Assembly: GCF_001435845.1 (NCBI RefSeq)
Contig: NZ_CM003596.1
Location: 1,993,037 to 2,057,036 of the forward strand
Source: Psychrobacter sp. P11G3
GTDB lineage: Bacteria > Pseudomonadota > Gammaproteobacteria > Pseudomonadales > Moraxellaceae
Length of the DNA: 64,000 bases
Reading direction: 5' to 3'
The notes under the pieces were generated by a model. It saw only the letters and a program-made list of their open reading frames with translations. It made no database searches and was not told where the DNA came from. Both the position numbers and the translations under genes were made by a program. This document shows, in pieces, positions 55,530 to 64,000 of the stretch. Positions within the stretch are counted from its first letter, which is position 1. Each line of letters opens with the position of its first letter.

Positions 55530-57068
55530 TTACTTCTTTGTCATATTCTCTTGATCAGTTATCGGCGTAATACTGTAATCATCATTTAACATGAGATACT
55601 CACCATTGTTCAAACTTTGCTCTGCCGTCGCGGGCAGCTTGATATCGATATATTCTTCTGCTGCGTTGTTTCCATAGCCGAAATGACTGCTAGCGTTGTT
55701 TTTGTCTTGCTTATTGAGCCATTGCTTGACAGAGTTGGCTGGGCTAAACAAAGTCACTGGGTCACGATTATGAGAAAACTGCTGCCACTGCATAATGCCA
55801 AAATCTACTTGTAATCTATAAAATGCACCCAACATTTCTGCACGAGTTTGTACCAGTTGGACTTGGTAATCGTTATGCTCACGGACAGCGTTTAGGACTT
55901 CAAGCCATGACTTGCGTCCTGCGATGAATTGCCGACGATAAGAGCTGACCACAATCTGCGCCCCTGCTACAGCAGCAACCAACGAGGTTTCCCTGTCTTT
56001 GGCACTGACAAACTGCTGGTATTGTACTTGAATGTTCTCGATGACATTACGGCGTGCGGCTTCTTGGTTTTGTACTAGGCTATTGACCTCTGCCTGTGAG
56101 GCTCGTGCTAGCGCAAAATTGGAAAATCCAGCACCTGGTGCATAGCTCAATCCCACTGAGAACTTACCATCGTTTTCGTTATCTTCATGATAGTAAGCAT
56201 GCTCATATTGGGCATAAATGGTTGGGTAACGAGCCGCTTGCTGTGCTTCGACACCTTGCTTAGCGGATTCAATTTGGAAGTGTTCTTTTACAACGGTAGG
56301 ATTGTAAAAGCCAGCTCTATCGAATGCCATTCTTTCAAAGTCAACGGATTGCTGCTTGGCTTGATTTACCAATACCTTAAGATTCGGTATGCTCGTGACA
56401 CTCATCTGAGACAGTGGTTGACCAATGATTTGTTCTAGCCTAGCAGCGGCGATACGTTGCTGCTCAACTGCCGCTTGATAAGATGTTTGCTCTTGTAGGA
56501 TACGGTTAGTCACCAGATCAAGCTCAATACGAGCTGATACACCTTGACCAACGCGTCGCTGCATCATGGCTTCAAAATCATTCAGCTCTTTTAAATTCTC
56601 TACATGGACGCTTTGTGTCGCGACGGCTTGGATATAGCTTTGCCAAGCATCAATCGTTGTTTTGGCCACTAGGTTTTGCTGCTCGTAGATATACTCTACC
56701 GCAGCTTTATCATCGAATATGGCTTGATTGACATCTGCGGTGAGCTTACCCCCTGTCCATAGAGGCTGGCGAATAATCACCTCTGAGACAAAATCGTTGT
56801 CTCTATCGTAACCTGAGCTTACGCTTGGCGTTGGTAAAAGGTTTAATTTGGCCGCATTGATTCCTTCGGTAGTTGCTTGTTGACTCGCTTGAGCCGACCC
56901 TACTAAAGGATGCGTTTGAATTGCCTGCGCCACTAGGCTATTGATTTGGAAATCTGCTACTGCTGCGTGTGAAGTCACTGTAAGACATATACCAGTCGCC
57001 AAAGCGGTCATAAAATGGCGCACTGAAATACTACGAAGTAACTGCTTACGATTTGACGAATTTTTCAT
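55530..57068 (-). CDS. TolC-family outer-membrane channel (LapE-like)
   Basis: This is a 512-aa outer-membrane efflux protein. A signal peptide occupies about residues 1-39 (ALATGICLTVTSHAAVA). Two OEP repeats follow (NSLVAQAIQTHPLVGSAQASQQ near the start; ARASQAEVNSLVQNQEAARRNVIENIQ in the second half), with SVGLSYAPGAGFSNFALA between. A 75-residue extension (about 435-512) beyond the second repeat is Asn/Asp-rich and variable. It lies 74 bp upstream of the ABC gene on the same strand and completes the type I system. Confidence 0.92.
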   Translation of the reverse strand: MKNSSNRKQLLRSISVRHFMTALATGICLTVTSHAAVADFQINSLVAQAIQTHPLVGSAQASQQATTEGINAAKLNLLPTPSVSSGYDRDNDFVSEVIIRQPLWTGGKLTADVNQAIFDDKAAVEYIYEQQNLVAKTTIDAWQSYIQAVATQSVHVENLKELNDFEAMMQRRVGQGVSARIELDLVTNRILQEQTSYQAAVEQQRIAAARLEQIIGQPLSQMSVTSIPNLKVLVNQAKQQSVDFERMAFDRAGFYNPTVVKEHFQIESAKQGVEAQQAARYPTIYAQYEHAYYHEDNENDGKFSVGLSYAPGAGFSNFALARASQAEVNSLVQNQEAARRNVIENIQVQYQQFVSAKDRETSLVAAVAGAQIVVSSYRRQFIAGRKSWLEVLNAVREHNDYQVQLVQTRAEMLGAFYRLQVDFGIMQWQQFSHNRDPVTLFSPANSVKQWLNKQDKNNASSHFGYGNNAAEEYIDIKLPATAEQSLNNGEYLMLNDDYSITPITDQENMTKK

Positions 57069-57255
57069 ATTATTTTAGTAATCGTCCTTGTTGATGCGCT
57101 CTTAAATATGTATTCAACACTTCTGTGTTAAACCTTACTAGACCTAAGTTGGTAAGGCAACAACTCATATAGCCAATCAAGCTAACTAAGGTTATGTAAC
57201 TTTATTAAAGCTCATATTCAAATATCAGTTGTTATCATATTACATATTACTAAAT

Positions 57256-60200
57256 TCAAGCAAAGCTATTCATGATTTTCTCAGACAGCTCATAGCATAC
57301 CTCTCGACTCTCAGCCTCTAGCATAATACTTAGATAATGCACATCACCATTTATCCAATAGTTTATTAAGTTAGAGCCTATACCGACTAAGTTACCTGTC
57401 TTTAATCCTAGAATATTGGGGTAAGAGCGCATAAGCTTGTTGGTATTAAAAACCTTCTTACCATTGTATTCAAAATACTTGAAAGAACAGTAAGAAGCTA
57501 TTGCCCCATACTGACTGATAAACACTTTGGCAAGCTTACTCATATCTTGAGCTGTCGTATGAGCCTTTCTGTCAAGACCCGAGCAACTGGTCCAATGAGT
57601 ATTGGTTATGCTGAGCAAATGTGACTTACGAACCATTTGTGATACAAATGTCTGCTCATTACCGGAATGCCAATAGGCTAAAGCAAATACTGCTTCATTA
57701 GAGCTAGCGACTAAAGCAGACTCAATAAGTACTATTAACGGTATTTTTTCACCCTTTTTATAGAACTGATAGTACTCACTACTACCCCTCAATAAACTAA
57801 CCGGCATCTCTATCGTAGTTGTAACAGGATCGATTCTATCCTGCATCACTTTATCCCAGACCAACATAACCGTCATTAATTTAGCCAATGATGCCATCAT
57901 TTTTGGTATTGCTGACTTGTTTTCTATGATAAGACGCTGATCGGTTATCTCATTATTTCTTAATTTAAAACTCTCAAACAGTATGGCGGCGTCTGTATTA
58001 AAATCCTCCTTAACAGTAGTATCTTTTGTCTCAACTACTGCTAACTCTTGCTGATAAACAATAGATTTTTTACTCTCTATGAATAGCTTATTGAGTCCTA
58101 TGCCATTAGAAGCTTTAATAAAAACATGGTCATAATCTTCAATAAACTCATGTATTTTCAAGCTTGCAGCTTGTACGTCTTCAAAGTGATAAAGTGTTAT
58201 ATCTAGACTTTTAAGCTTATCAAGTAATACTTTGCTTTGACTCCCGACTAAAATCAAAGATCTGAAATTCATGTCCTCAATGATAGGAGCCAACTGTAAA
58301 TGGTACCTACTACTTTCACCCCCTAGCTCTAACATATCACCCAAAATCAAGACTTTTTTATGGGTAGGTGCCTGCAACTGTTCAAAGGTTTCGAGTGCTG
58401 CCAGCATGGATAATGGGTTGGCATTGTAAGCTTCATCATAAAGTGTGATTGGTCGGTTTTTATAGGTCGTTTCAAGTACTTGCCCTCGCCCAGCCACAGC
58501 TTTAAAACTCTCTAATCGATTAATGGCCTCACGGATAGGTAAGTTATTATGGTTGACCACGGCCAAAATAGCCATCGCATTGAGCACCATGTGCTGACCA
58601 CGGGCTTGTAGATTCAGCATGTAAGTCTGACCATCAACTGCTATCTGTGCTTGTTCCTCTTTTTGATGGTAACTGAGTAGCTTAATTGTTGCATCGTCAT
58701 GTTCACCATAGCTGACGACATGAATCCCCCACGTGGTTGCCAAACGCTCAATCAAATCATACTGTTCGATATCTCGGCAAACAATGGCGAGAGAACCTGG
58801 TGTCATACCCTCAAAAATACGTGATTTTTTGAGAGCAATAGTCTCAACATTATGATGATACTCAAGATGTGCGGGTGCAATATTAGTAATTAGCGCTATA
58901 TCAGGGCGGACTAAATTGGTATTGGCAGACATAGAGCCAATCGCCATCTCTAATACCCAGTGACTTATAGAATGAGGCATAGAAGCCAAATTCCATGCAA
59001 TGCCTACCGGTAGATTTGCACTAGATTGAGTGTAGCTCGCACCGCCGAAACCATTCAGTACATGTGCCAGCATATGCACTGTTGTAGTCTTCCCAGCACT
59101 ACCAGTAATACCAATCACTTGACCATCAAAGACTTGCCGAGCATATTGTCCTATCGCAATAGTCGCTTGACGTATATCGCGCACGTACAACACAGGAATA
59201 CTTGAGTCTTTGTATGCTATGGCATCATCAGTGATAATGGCAGAAGCGCCTTTTTTCACTAAAGACTCAATCGATTTTTCAGACAAATAACCCACCGCCA
59301 TATTTTTTCTTCGAGCCACGATTAACTGACCTGACTCAAAACTGGGTGGCCAAATGCATAATCCTGTCGCAGACCAATCTACTGGCGGTGTGACTAGCCA
59401 CTTTCCCTTAGTGGCAAGAATCAGCGAATTGGCCGTTAACACGGGTTGTTTCAAATGCTGACTATCGGATTCTACTGGCTGATTTTTGTCTTCATTATCT
59501 GTGTGGATTACATTATGAGTTGATTGATATTTCTTTGCAGCGAGCTTTGGGTAATTGACTGTTTTTAAAAAATCAAAGTAACCAATAAGCCCTGATAAAT
59601 AATGCTCTACATCATCAATTCGTACTCTGAACGAGTGATGACGGATAAAAAACCCATGCAAAATCGTTTGCGGAGATTTATAAAACATGGCCATTTCTGG
59701 AAAGAAAAAACCATTTATAAGATGATTGGCACGTGCATGTAATGCCTGATAAAACCCTTGAACATCAAAACCCGCTAACACATCATGAAACTCCGGATGT
59801 TCATCTAGTTTTAATAGCATTTTATGAAATGCCATGGATAGCTCAAGCAATGTCGGAAAAGTAGTGATACGGTTTTTGATAAAATCGGTATAGCCTGCAA
59901 TATTATTGACTGCAAACTGAAAGTACTTTTTTTCAGATTTATATATAATCAACTCATTTGAACAGTATGATAACCAGTGATCGTGTGCTTGATGATGCTT
60001 GGCTTCGATAAAATAGTCAAAAGCGCGAGTGACACAATTGATCCAGCGCTCATCTTTAGTCAGTCCATATAGACGCATTAAAGCAAATGCCGCCTCGCCA
60101 TCATAATAGATGATGCGATTTTCGGCTTTGAGTGATAAATCCTTACTATGCAATACATGGACGAAGCTACCATCCTCTTGTTGCATCGCGATAACACCTA

Positions 60201-61368
60201 ACGCTAACTTGGTTGCTAGCTCATGATATTTACCTGCAAAAGGCGTATCCTCAAATACTTGCAGATATTTAACCAAGGCCAGTATCGCAACCGCATTGGC
60301 ACCCAGCTTAATCTCTCCACCAGTATCAATCACATATGCTTTGTCGTCATAGGTTTGAATAAGCTCATCAATCAAATAGCTCATGGCATTATCAATACTA
60401 ACTTTCATATTAGCCAAAGCAATTGTCGTACCATCGTTACGCGCGGTATTAAAACCACGGCAGGCTTCATAGCCTTCTACTAATGCATAAGTACTACTGG
60501 CATGGCGTAGGCTATTGTACGTATTAATGGTACGGTTAAAACAAGGGAAATAGCCATATACATATTTGCCTGATGGCGTGACCTGCTTTGCGAGGTAATG
60601 CGTGGCCTGCTCAATAATGGGTTGGGTGCTGCTTGCCAATAAGGGTCGTAATTTACGATGGCCCTTATGACGAGGTTTGGTTTCGAGAGTGTGGTACTCA
60701 CCTGTCTCTATATTTATAAATACACCAGCGGTATTAAAGCTAACAACAGGCAGATCATCGTGAAAGTTGGGGATTTGGCTGCTGCCATGACGCGCCTTTA
60801 AATACACGTTCAAGTTGTTAGCATTGACCCCTGCATGAGAAACAGTATTACCTATATAAAGGCAAGCATTGGCATTCAATTCCATCTCAGTTAGTAATAA
60901 CCATGGCTCACGTACACCTTCAAATGCGATACCAGAGCGATAATAATTACGCTTAAATCGTTTTAAGCTTTGCTGAAAATCCGACCAAGTGGTAAATGAG
61001 GCTTGATTTAACCATTCTAGCCTTAGCCACATAATAGGGGCATCAAATTTTGTGGATAGCTTTTCTAGCTTGTCTATAATTATGGGAAATATTTGTTCAA
61101 AGTCAGAGAAGTTGCTAATGCGATCTATTTCGTCTAGTTTTATTAAATCATCAATAATGAAAGTGACTACTTTGGCTTTTTTATGACTATCAGAGACTGA
61201 TAAAATGAAGGTGATAGGCAACGTATCTACTGCAGAATCTTGAAAATTCCCAGTACTATTTTCAGTATTTACTTGGGTAATATGCGTTTGTACCCAGTGT
61301 TCATAAATGGCTGGTAAGTTATTTTTTAAGTGAGTAATTAGGCCATTCATACTGGTGGTTTCGCTCAT
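57256..61368 (-). CDS. 1370-aa fusion: helical toroid-like domain + MurF-like ligase + S11 D-Ala-D-Ala carboxypeptidase
   Basis: Three regions can be read. Residues about 1-240 are unassigned. About 250-605 looks like an alpha/alpha-toroid carbohydrate- or isoprenoid-type fold (QQEDGSF at 396-402, YYDGEAAFALMRLYGLTKDE at 421-440). About 645-1095 is a Mur ligase of MurF type: P-loop TGSAGKTT 755-762, EMAIGSM 807-813, NIAPAHLEYH 829-838, YNANPLSM 981-988, GDMLELG 1010-1016. About 1110-1370 is a peptidase S11/PBP5-like domain with all three motifs: SLAK 1160-1163, SSN 1222-1224 and KTG 1323-1325. No signal peptide is visible although S11 enzymes normally act in the periplasm. It sits between the giant adhesin and tolC, all minus strand, 188 bp before tolC. 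It should not be mistaken for the housekeeping murF. Function unknown; domain calls are firm for the ligase and S11 parts. Confidence 0.85.
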   Translation of the reverse strand: MSETTSMNGLITHLKNNLPAIYEHWVQTHITQVNTENSTGNFQDSAVDTLPITFILSVSDSHKKAKVVTFIIDDLIKLDEIDRISNFSDFEQIFPIIIDKLEKLSTKFDAPIMWLRLEWLNQASFTTWSDFQQSLKRFKRNYYRSGIAFEGVREPWLLLTEMELNANACLYIGNTVSHAGVNANNLNVYLKARHGSSQIPNFHDDLPVVSFNTAGVFINIETGEYHTLETKPRHKGHRKLRPLLASSTQPIIEQATHYLAKQVTPSGKYVYGYFPCFNRTINTYNSLRHASSTYALVEGYEACRGFNTARNDGTTIALANMKVSIDNAMSYLIDELIQTYDDKAYVIDTGGEIKLGANAVAILALVKYLQVFEDTPFAGKYHELATKLALGVIAMQQEDGSFVHVLHSKDLSLKAENRIIYYDGEAAFALMRLYGLTKDERWINCVTRAFDYFIEAKHHQAHDHWLSYCSNELIIYKSEKKYFQFAVNNIAGYTDFIKNRITTFPTLLELSMAFHKMLLKLDEHPEFHDVLAGFDVQGFYQALHARANHLINGFFFPEMAMFYKSPQTILHGFFIRHHSFRVRIDDVEHYLSGLIGYFDFLKTVNYPKLAAKKYQSTHNVIHTDNEDKNQPVESDSQHLKQPVLTANSLILATKGKWLVTPPVDWSATGLCIWPPSFESGQLIVARRKNMAVGYLSEKSIESLVKKGASAIITDDAIAYKDSSIPVLYVRDIRQATIAIGQYARQVFDGQVIGITGSAGKTTTVHMLAHVLNGFGGASYTQSSANLPVGIAWNLASMPHSISHWVLEMAIGSMSANTNLVRPDIALITNIAPAHLEYHHNVETIALKKSRIFEGMTPGSLAIVCRDIEQYDLIERLATTWGIHVVSYGEHDDATIKLLSYHQKEEQAQIAVDGQTYMLNLQARGQHMVLNAMAILAVVNHNNLPIREAINRLESFKAVAGRGQVLETTYKNRPITLYDEAYNANPLSMLAALETFEQLQAPTHKKVLILGDMLELGGESSRYHLQLAPIIEDMNFRSLILVGSQSKVLLDKLKSLDITLYHFEDVQAASLKIHEFIEDYDHVFIKASNGIGLNKLFIESKKSIVYQQELAVVETKDTTVKEDFNTDAAILFESFKLRNNEITDQRLIIENKSAIPKMMASLAKLMTVMLVWDKVMQDRIDPVTTTIEMPVSLLRGSSEYYQFYKKGEKIPLIVLIESALVASSNEAVFALAYWHSGNEQTFVSQMVRKSHLLSITNTHWTSCSGLDRKAHTTAQDMSKLAKVFISQYGAIASYCSFKYFEYNGKKVFNTNKLMRSYPNILGLKTGNLVGIGSNLINYWINGDVHYLSIMLEAESREVCYELSEKIMNSFA

Positions 61369-61469
61369 TGTTTATTGTCCTTTATTCACTATTTTTAGTA
61401 TTTTGGGCACTATCCTATAGACCCTTAAGGCTTATTAACTATAGCTCAAAACGGTTATGTATACCTTGT

Positions 61470-61499
61470 AAAAAACGCCCCCAGTTTGGGAGCGTTTTA
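61470..61499 (-). terminator. Adhesin terminator
   Basis: On the minus strand AAAACGCTCCC pairs with GGGGGCGTTTT around AAACT, then T-run, 25 bp after the adhesin stop. It implies that the fusion gene has its own promoter or relies on read-through. Confidence 0.8.
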
Positions 61500-61523
61500 A
61501 AATTAAAGTTCAATTACTCAGCA

Positions 61524-64000
61524 CTAGATAATATTGGTGATATCTGTATCGATGTGAATCTGCTTAGAAATATCATTATCTGATTGCCAGACATTATAAA
61601 CCTCACCACCTGAGGCAGTCTGCTCGACATTAGACCAACTATCGCCTTCTAAGTTGACGGTATCATCACTATCCCCTCTAACATAGATAGTCGAATCAAC
61701 ATCGTTAGCTGCTATGTTCAAAGTATTTGCACCTATTCCACTGATATCGATAATATCTAGTACCTCTGGCTGGATCAGATCAGACAAGCTAATGACTTGA
61801 TCTGCCCCATCAAAGCTTAGGATATCGAGCCCTTCAGTTGAAGTGATTAACGAGGTATCAGGAAGCTCAATAGCGTCGTCAGTCTCGTCAGCTAGTGTGA
61901 AGCTCTCATCTACCATCATACTACGTGCAGCGACTGGTTCTGGTGCTGGCCAGTCACTAGTAATATTTATAGTCAGTGTAGCGTTATCAGTATTATTAAA
62001 ATCATCAAGTATCGTGTATTCAAACTTTTCTACTTGATTGATTACGTTGAGATTTGGATCAGGCGTGTAAGTGTACGTACCGTCAGCATCTATGACTAAA
62101 TCACCGTAGAGACCTTCGATAGTGGTAGTTCCGCTAGCATTAACAGGCTGACCATTAACCTCTGTTACCACTGTCGACGGTGTGAAAATATCATTTTCAT
62201 CGATGACATTACCACTAGCTGCTATCGCAGTAATATCACCAGCTACTGATGGATCTAAGATATCAACCTCTGCCCTGACACCTGTGGTACCAAGCAAACT
62301 GATTCCACCTGCCCCACCTACAACACGATACGTACCTGCTGAAAGACCAGGAAGCTCAATTTGAGCTTGTCCACCACCGATACCCAGAAGGGTAATAAGC
62401 CCATTTTCACCTACAGTGTCTACCGTCTCATAATCCCCAGTATCTTCATTGAGTTTCTGAAGGACAGCTCTACCAGTATCGAATAAACCAACTACGCTAG
62501 AGTTTTCAACAGTGATAGTTGTATCACCTATAAGTCCCTCATCGATAGTAAAGTCGACTCTCGGATTATCACCAAAATTCAATAGAGTGAGGCTTCCTAA
62601 GCCAAGTACTGAGAATTGACTGTCGAATTCATCCAATGATGCTACAGATGCTGGTGACACTTCCAGTTCGGCAGTTGCAAAGTCATTGATCGCATCAATG
62701 TCTTGCGCACGTACCGCCTCAACGATGTCCGCATCTGATTCGTTACCAGCAGGATCTTTGATCGTTGCGGTCACTTCAAGCTCAGCACCTTCAGCTGGAG
62801 CTGGGACGTCAACCACAATGCTACCAGCGGTGATGTCCGCTGGGGTGATCTCGGTTTCAACACCGTTGACCACAAGCGTGTCACCCGCTACAGCATCTGT
62901 TGGCAGTCCAACAGTGACTGCAACATTGCCATCCACATCAATCTCGTCAGCGGTAATGAAGCCATCATCATTGCCGATTGTGATACTTGGCATGCTAGGC
63001 GCTACTGTGTCACGTACCGCCTCAACGATGTCCGCATCTGATTCGTTACCAGCAGGATCTTTGATCGTTGCGGTCACTTCAAGCTCAGCACCTTCAGCTG
63101 GAGCTGGGACGTCAACCACAATGCTACCAGCGGTGATGTCCGCTGGGGTGATCTCGGTTTCAACACCGTTGACCACAAGCGTGTCACCCGCTACAGCATC
63201 TGTTGGCAGTCCAACAGTGACTGCAACATTGCCATCCACATCAATCTCGTCAGCGGTAATGAAGCCATCATCATTGCCAATTGTGACACTTGGCATGCTA
63301 GGGGCAATGGTATCCACCACGATATCAACCGTGCTGCTGGTGCTTGGGAAGTTACCAGCGGCGTCCGTGGCAGTGGTTGTTAAGGTTTCATCCCCTTCGC
63401 CCATGGCGGTAACGTCATCGGCATCAACCGCCACACTCCAGTTGCCATCACCATCAACGGTTGCAGGGTTGCCAATCTGAGCACCTGCTTCATTGGTTAA
63501 GGTGATGATATCACCTGCGGTACCAGTACCGGTCACACTAAACCCAGCACCTGCTTCAACCGCATTCACAATGTCATCGCCTGTGACTGCATCTATCTCA
63601 GGAGCATCGGCATCGGCATCGGCATCAGCATCGGCATCAGCATCGGCATCGGCATCGGCATCAGCATCGGCATCGGCATCGGCATCGGCATCAGCATCGG
63701 CATCGGCATCGGCATCAGCATCAGCATCGGCATCAGCATCAGCATCGGCGTCAGCATCGGCATCGGCATCGGCATCGGCGTCAGCATCAGCATCAGCATC
63801 AGCATCAGCATCAGCATCAGCATCAGCATCAGCATCAGCATCAGCATCAGCATCAGCATCGGCATCGGCATCGGCATCGGCATCAGCATCGGCATCAGCA
63901 TCGGCATCAGCATCGGCATCGGCGTCGGCATCGGCGTCGGCGTCGGCATCGGCATCGGCATCAGCGTCGGCATCGGCATCGGCATCGGCATCGGCATCAG
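61524..64000 (-). CDS. Giant Bap/BapA-type surface adhesin, C-terminal part (runs off the right edge)
   Basis: The reading frame is open from the stop at 61524 to the window edge (824 residues). Inner GTG/ATG codons are not the start. From N to C: an Ala-Asp dipeptide tract (64000-63604); an Ig-like module (VNAVEAGAGFSVTGTGTAGDIITLTN); two near-identical 101-aa Ig-like repeats; a Bap-type domain (ATAELEVSPASVASLDEFDSQF, LPGLSAGTYRVVGG); a VCBS-like/Big segment (VIDADGTYTYTPDPNLN, TLTINI); and an acidic C-terminal secretion region (LSFDGADQVISLSDLI, GDSDDTVNLEGDSWSNVEQ). This order matches C-termini of Acinetobacter-type Bap proteins that mediate biofilm formation and are exported by the TolC/ABC/HlyD system found just downstream. 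Confidence 0.9.
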   Translation of the reverse strand, partial: DADADADADADADADADADADADADADADADADADADADADADADADADADADADADADADADADADADADADADADADADADADADADADADADADADADADADADADADADADADADADADADADADADAPEIDAVTGDDIVNAVEAGAGFSVTGTGTAGDIITLTNEAGAQIGNPATVDGDGNWSVAVDADDVTAMGEGDETLTTTATDAAGNFPSTSSTVDIVVDTIAPSMPSVTIGNDDGFITADEIDVDGNVAVTVGLPTDAVAGDTLVVNGVETEITPADITAGSIVVDVPAPAEGAELEVTATIKDPAGNESDADIVEAVRDTVAPSMPSITIGNDDGFITADEIDVDGNVAVTVGLPTDAVAGDTLVVNGVETEITPADITAGSIVVDVPAPAEGAELEVTATIKDPAGNESDADIVEAVRAQDIDAINDFATAELEVSPASVASLDEFDSQFSVLGLGSLTLLNFGDNPRVDFTIDEGLIGDTTITVENSSVVGLFDTGRAVLQKLNEDTGDYETVDTVGENGLITLLGIGGGQAQIELPGLSAGTYRVVGGAGGISLLGTTGVRAEVDILDPSVAGDITAIAASGNVIDENDIFTPSTVVTEVNGQPVNASGTTTIEGLYGDLVIDADGTYTYTPDPNLNVINQVEKFEYTILDDFNNTDNATLTINITSDWPAPEPVAARSMMVDESFTLADETDDAIELPDTSLITSTEGLDILSFDGADQVISLSDLIQPEVLDIIDISGIGANTLNIAANDVDSTIYVRGDSDDTVNLEGDSWSNVEQTASGGEVYNVWQSDNDISKQIHIDTDITNII
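62708..63313 (-). repeat. Two 303-bp tandem repeats in the adhesin gene
   Basis: The stretch beginning at 62708 is repeated from 63011 with a 303-bp period (101 codons), almost identical at the DNA level. Differences cluster at the outer ends, for example GCCGATTGTGATA versus GCCAATTGTGACA. Each unit encodes an Ig-like module starting APSMPS(V/I)TIGNDDGFIT. Confidence 0.92.
63604..64000 (-). repeat. Ala-Asp dipeptide repeat tract (6-bp unit, at least 66 copies)
   Basis: About 400 bp of uninterrupted 6-bp units (GATGCC with GAC and GCT variants) encode (Asp-Ala)n in the adhesin frame, continuing past the window edge. Variation is confined to third positions, so the dipeptide is kept exactly. 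Confidence 0.95.

Noticed and set aside
57256..61368. Calling the 1370-aa gene simply murF
   Set aside because: MurF is about 450 aa. Here the ligase is only the middle third, flanked by a toroid-like domain and an S11 carboxypeptidase, in a secretion locus rather than the division/cell-wall cluster.
62686..63480. Long plus-strand open frame (264 codons) opposite the adhesin
   Set aside because: It is antisense to the 101-aa repeats, is itself a perfect repeat, lacks a ribosome-binding site, and its Ser/Thr/Val-only composition is what the complement of the adhesin codons gives.
63593..63997. Minus-strand Met-Pro/Met-Leu repeat frame
   Set aside because: It is the wrong frame of the 6-bp repeat. 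The frame joined to the adhesin reads Asp-Ala and is open through to 61524.
63604..64000. Possible CRISPR array or satellite
   Set aside because: A 6-bp unit without spacers, with variation only at silent codon positions, is a coding microsatellite.

Overview
The window reads as a chromosomal segment of a Psychrobacter-like gammaproteobacterium (Moraxellaceae). The basis is overall protein character, moderate GC, a class-I haloalkane dehalogenase resembling the cold-adapted DpcA enzyme, an acyl-CoA-type delta-9 desaturase with a long N-terminal tail, and a Bap-type adhesin with a type I exporter. This assignment is an inference from remembered family resemblance; no search was run.

Layout. 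1-1.5 kb: the 5' part of a cryptochrome-DASH/photolyase gene running off the left edge (minus strand) and a small unknown gene. 1.5-8.5 kb: a reactive-electrophile detoxification block with an aldehyde dehydrogenase, a NemR-type redox repressor, a YqhD-type aldehyde reductase, an MDR enone/alkenal reductase, a DJ-1/Hsp31-like protein and a glutathione S-transferase. Two copies of the same 17-bp operator sit beside nemR and in front of yqhD. 8.8-11.9 kb: an EmrB/EmrA-like efflux pair. 12-24 kb: housekeeping genes (pdxH, glmM, guaB, an MscS channel, cysS, a PduO-type cobalamin adenosyltransferase, a lipoprotein, a glycerophosphodiesterase, a desaturase). 24.6-31.3 kb: selO, maeB, a 108-bp MITE-like element, cca, a pteridine reductase and a CAT-anticodon tRNA. 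31.6-32.4 kb: mntP behind a yybP-ykoY (manganese) riboswitch.

32.6-42.8 kb is an iron/siderophore island: TonB receptor, a decayed RraA-like pseudogene, an MFS transporter with a short coupled leader ORF, fhuCDB-type ABC genes, and a DUF2470-siderophore-interacting-protein fusion. Near-identical Fur-box-like sites lie in front of the receptor and between the ABC operon and the SIP gene.

43-49.5 kb is a second thiol/oxidative-stress block: haloalkane dehalogenase, TetR regulator, GST, ABM monooxygenase, AhpD-like protein, FrnE-like DsbA protein, YghU and a peroxiredoxin-like protein. Its intergenic regions are unusually rich in palindromes, including an array of related 14-16-bp operators and a shortened copy of the NemR site, which may tie the two stress blocks together.

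50-64 kb: an LPLAT acyltransferase and a membrane-anchored unknown, then a minus-strand biofilm/adhesion locus. This holds the C-terminal part of a giant Bap-type adhesin (with an Ala-Asp dipeptide repeat of about 130 residues and two near-identical 101-residue Ig-like repeats), a 1370-residue three-part protein, TolC, a type I ABC transporter with a degenerate C39 domain, and an HlyD-type adaptor. The 1370-residue protein joins an alpha-helical toroid-like domain, a MurF-like ligase and a complete S11 D-Ala-D-Ala carboxypeptidase. It is the strongest candidate in the window for an undescribed system.
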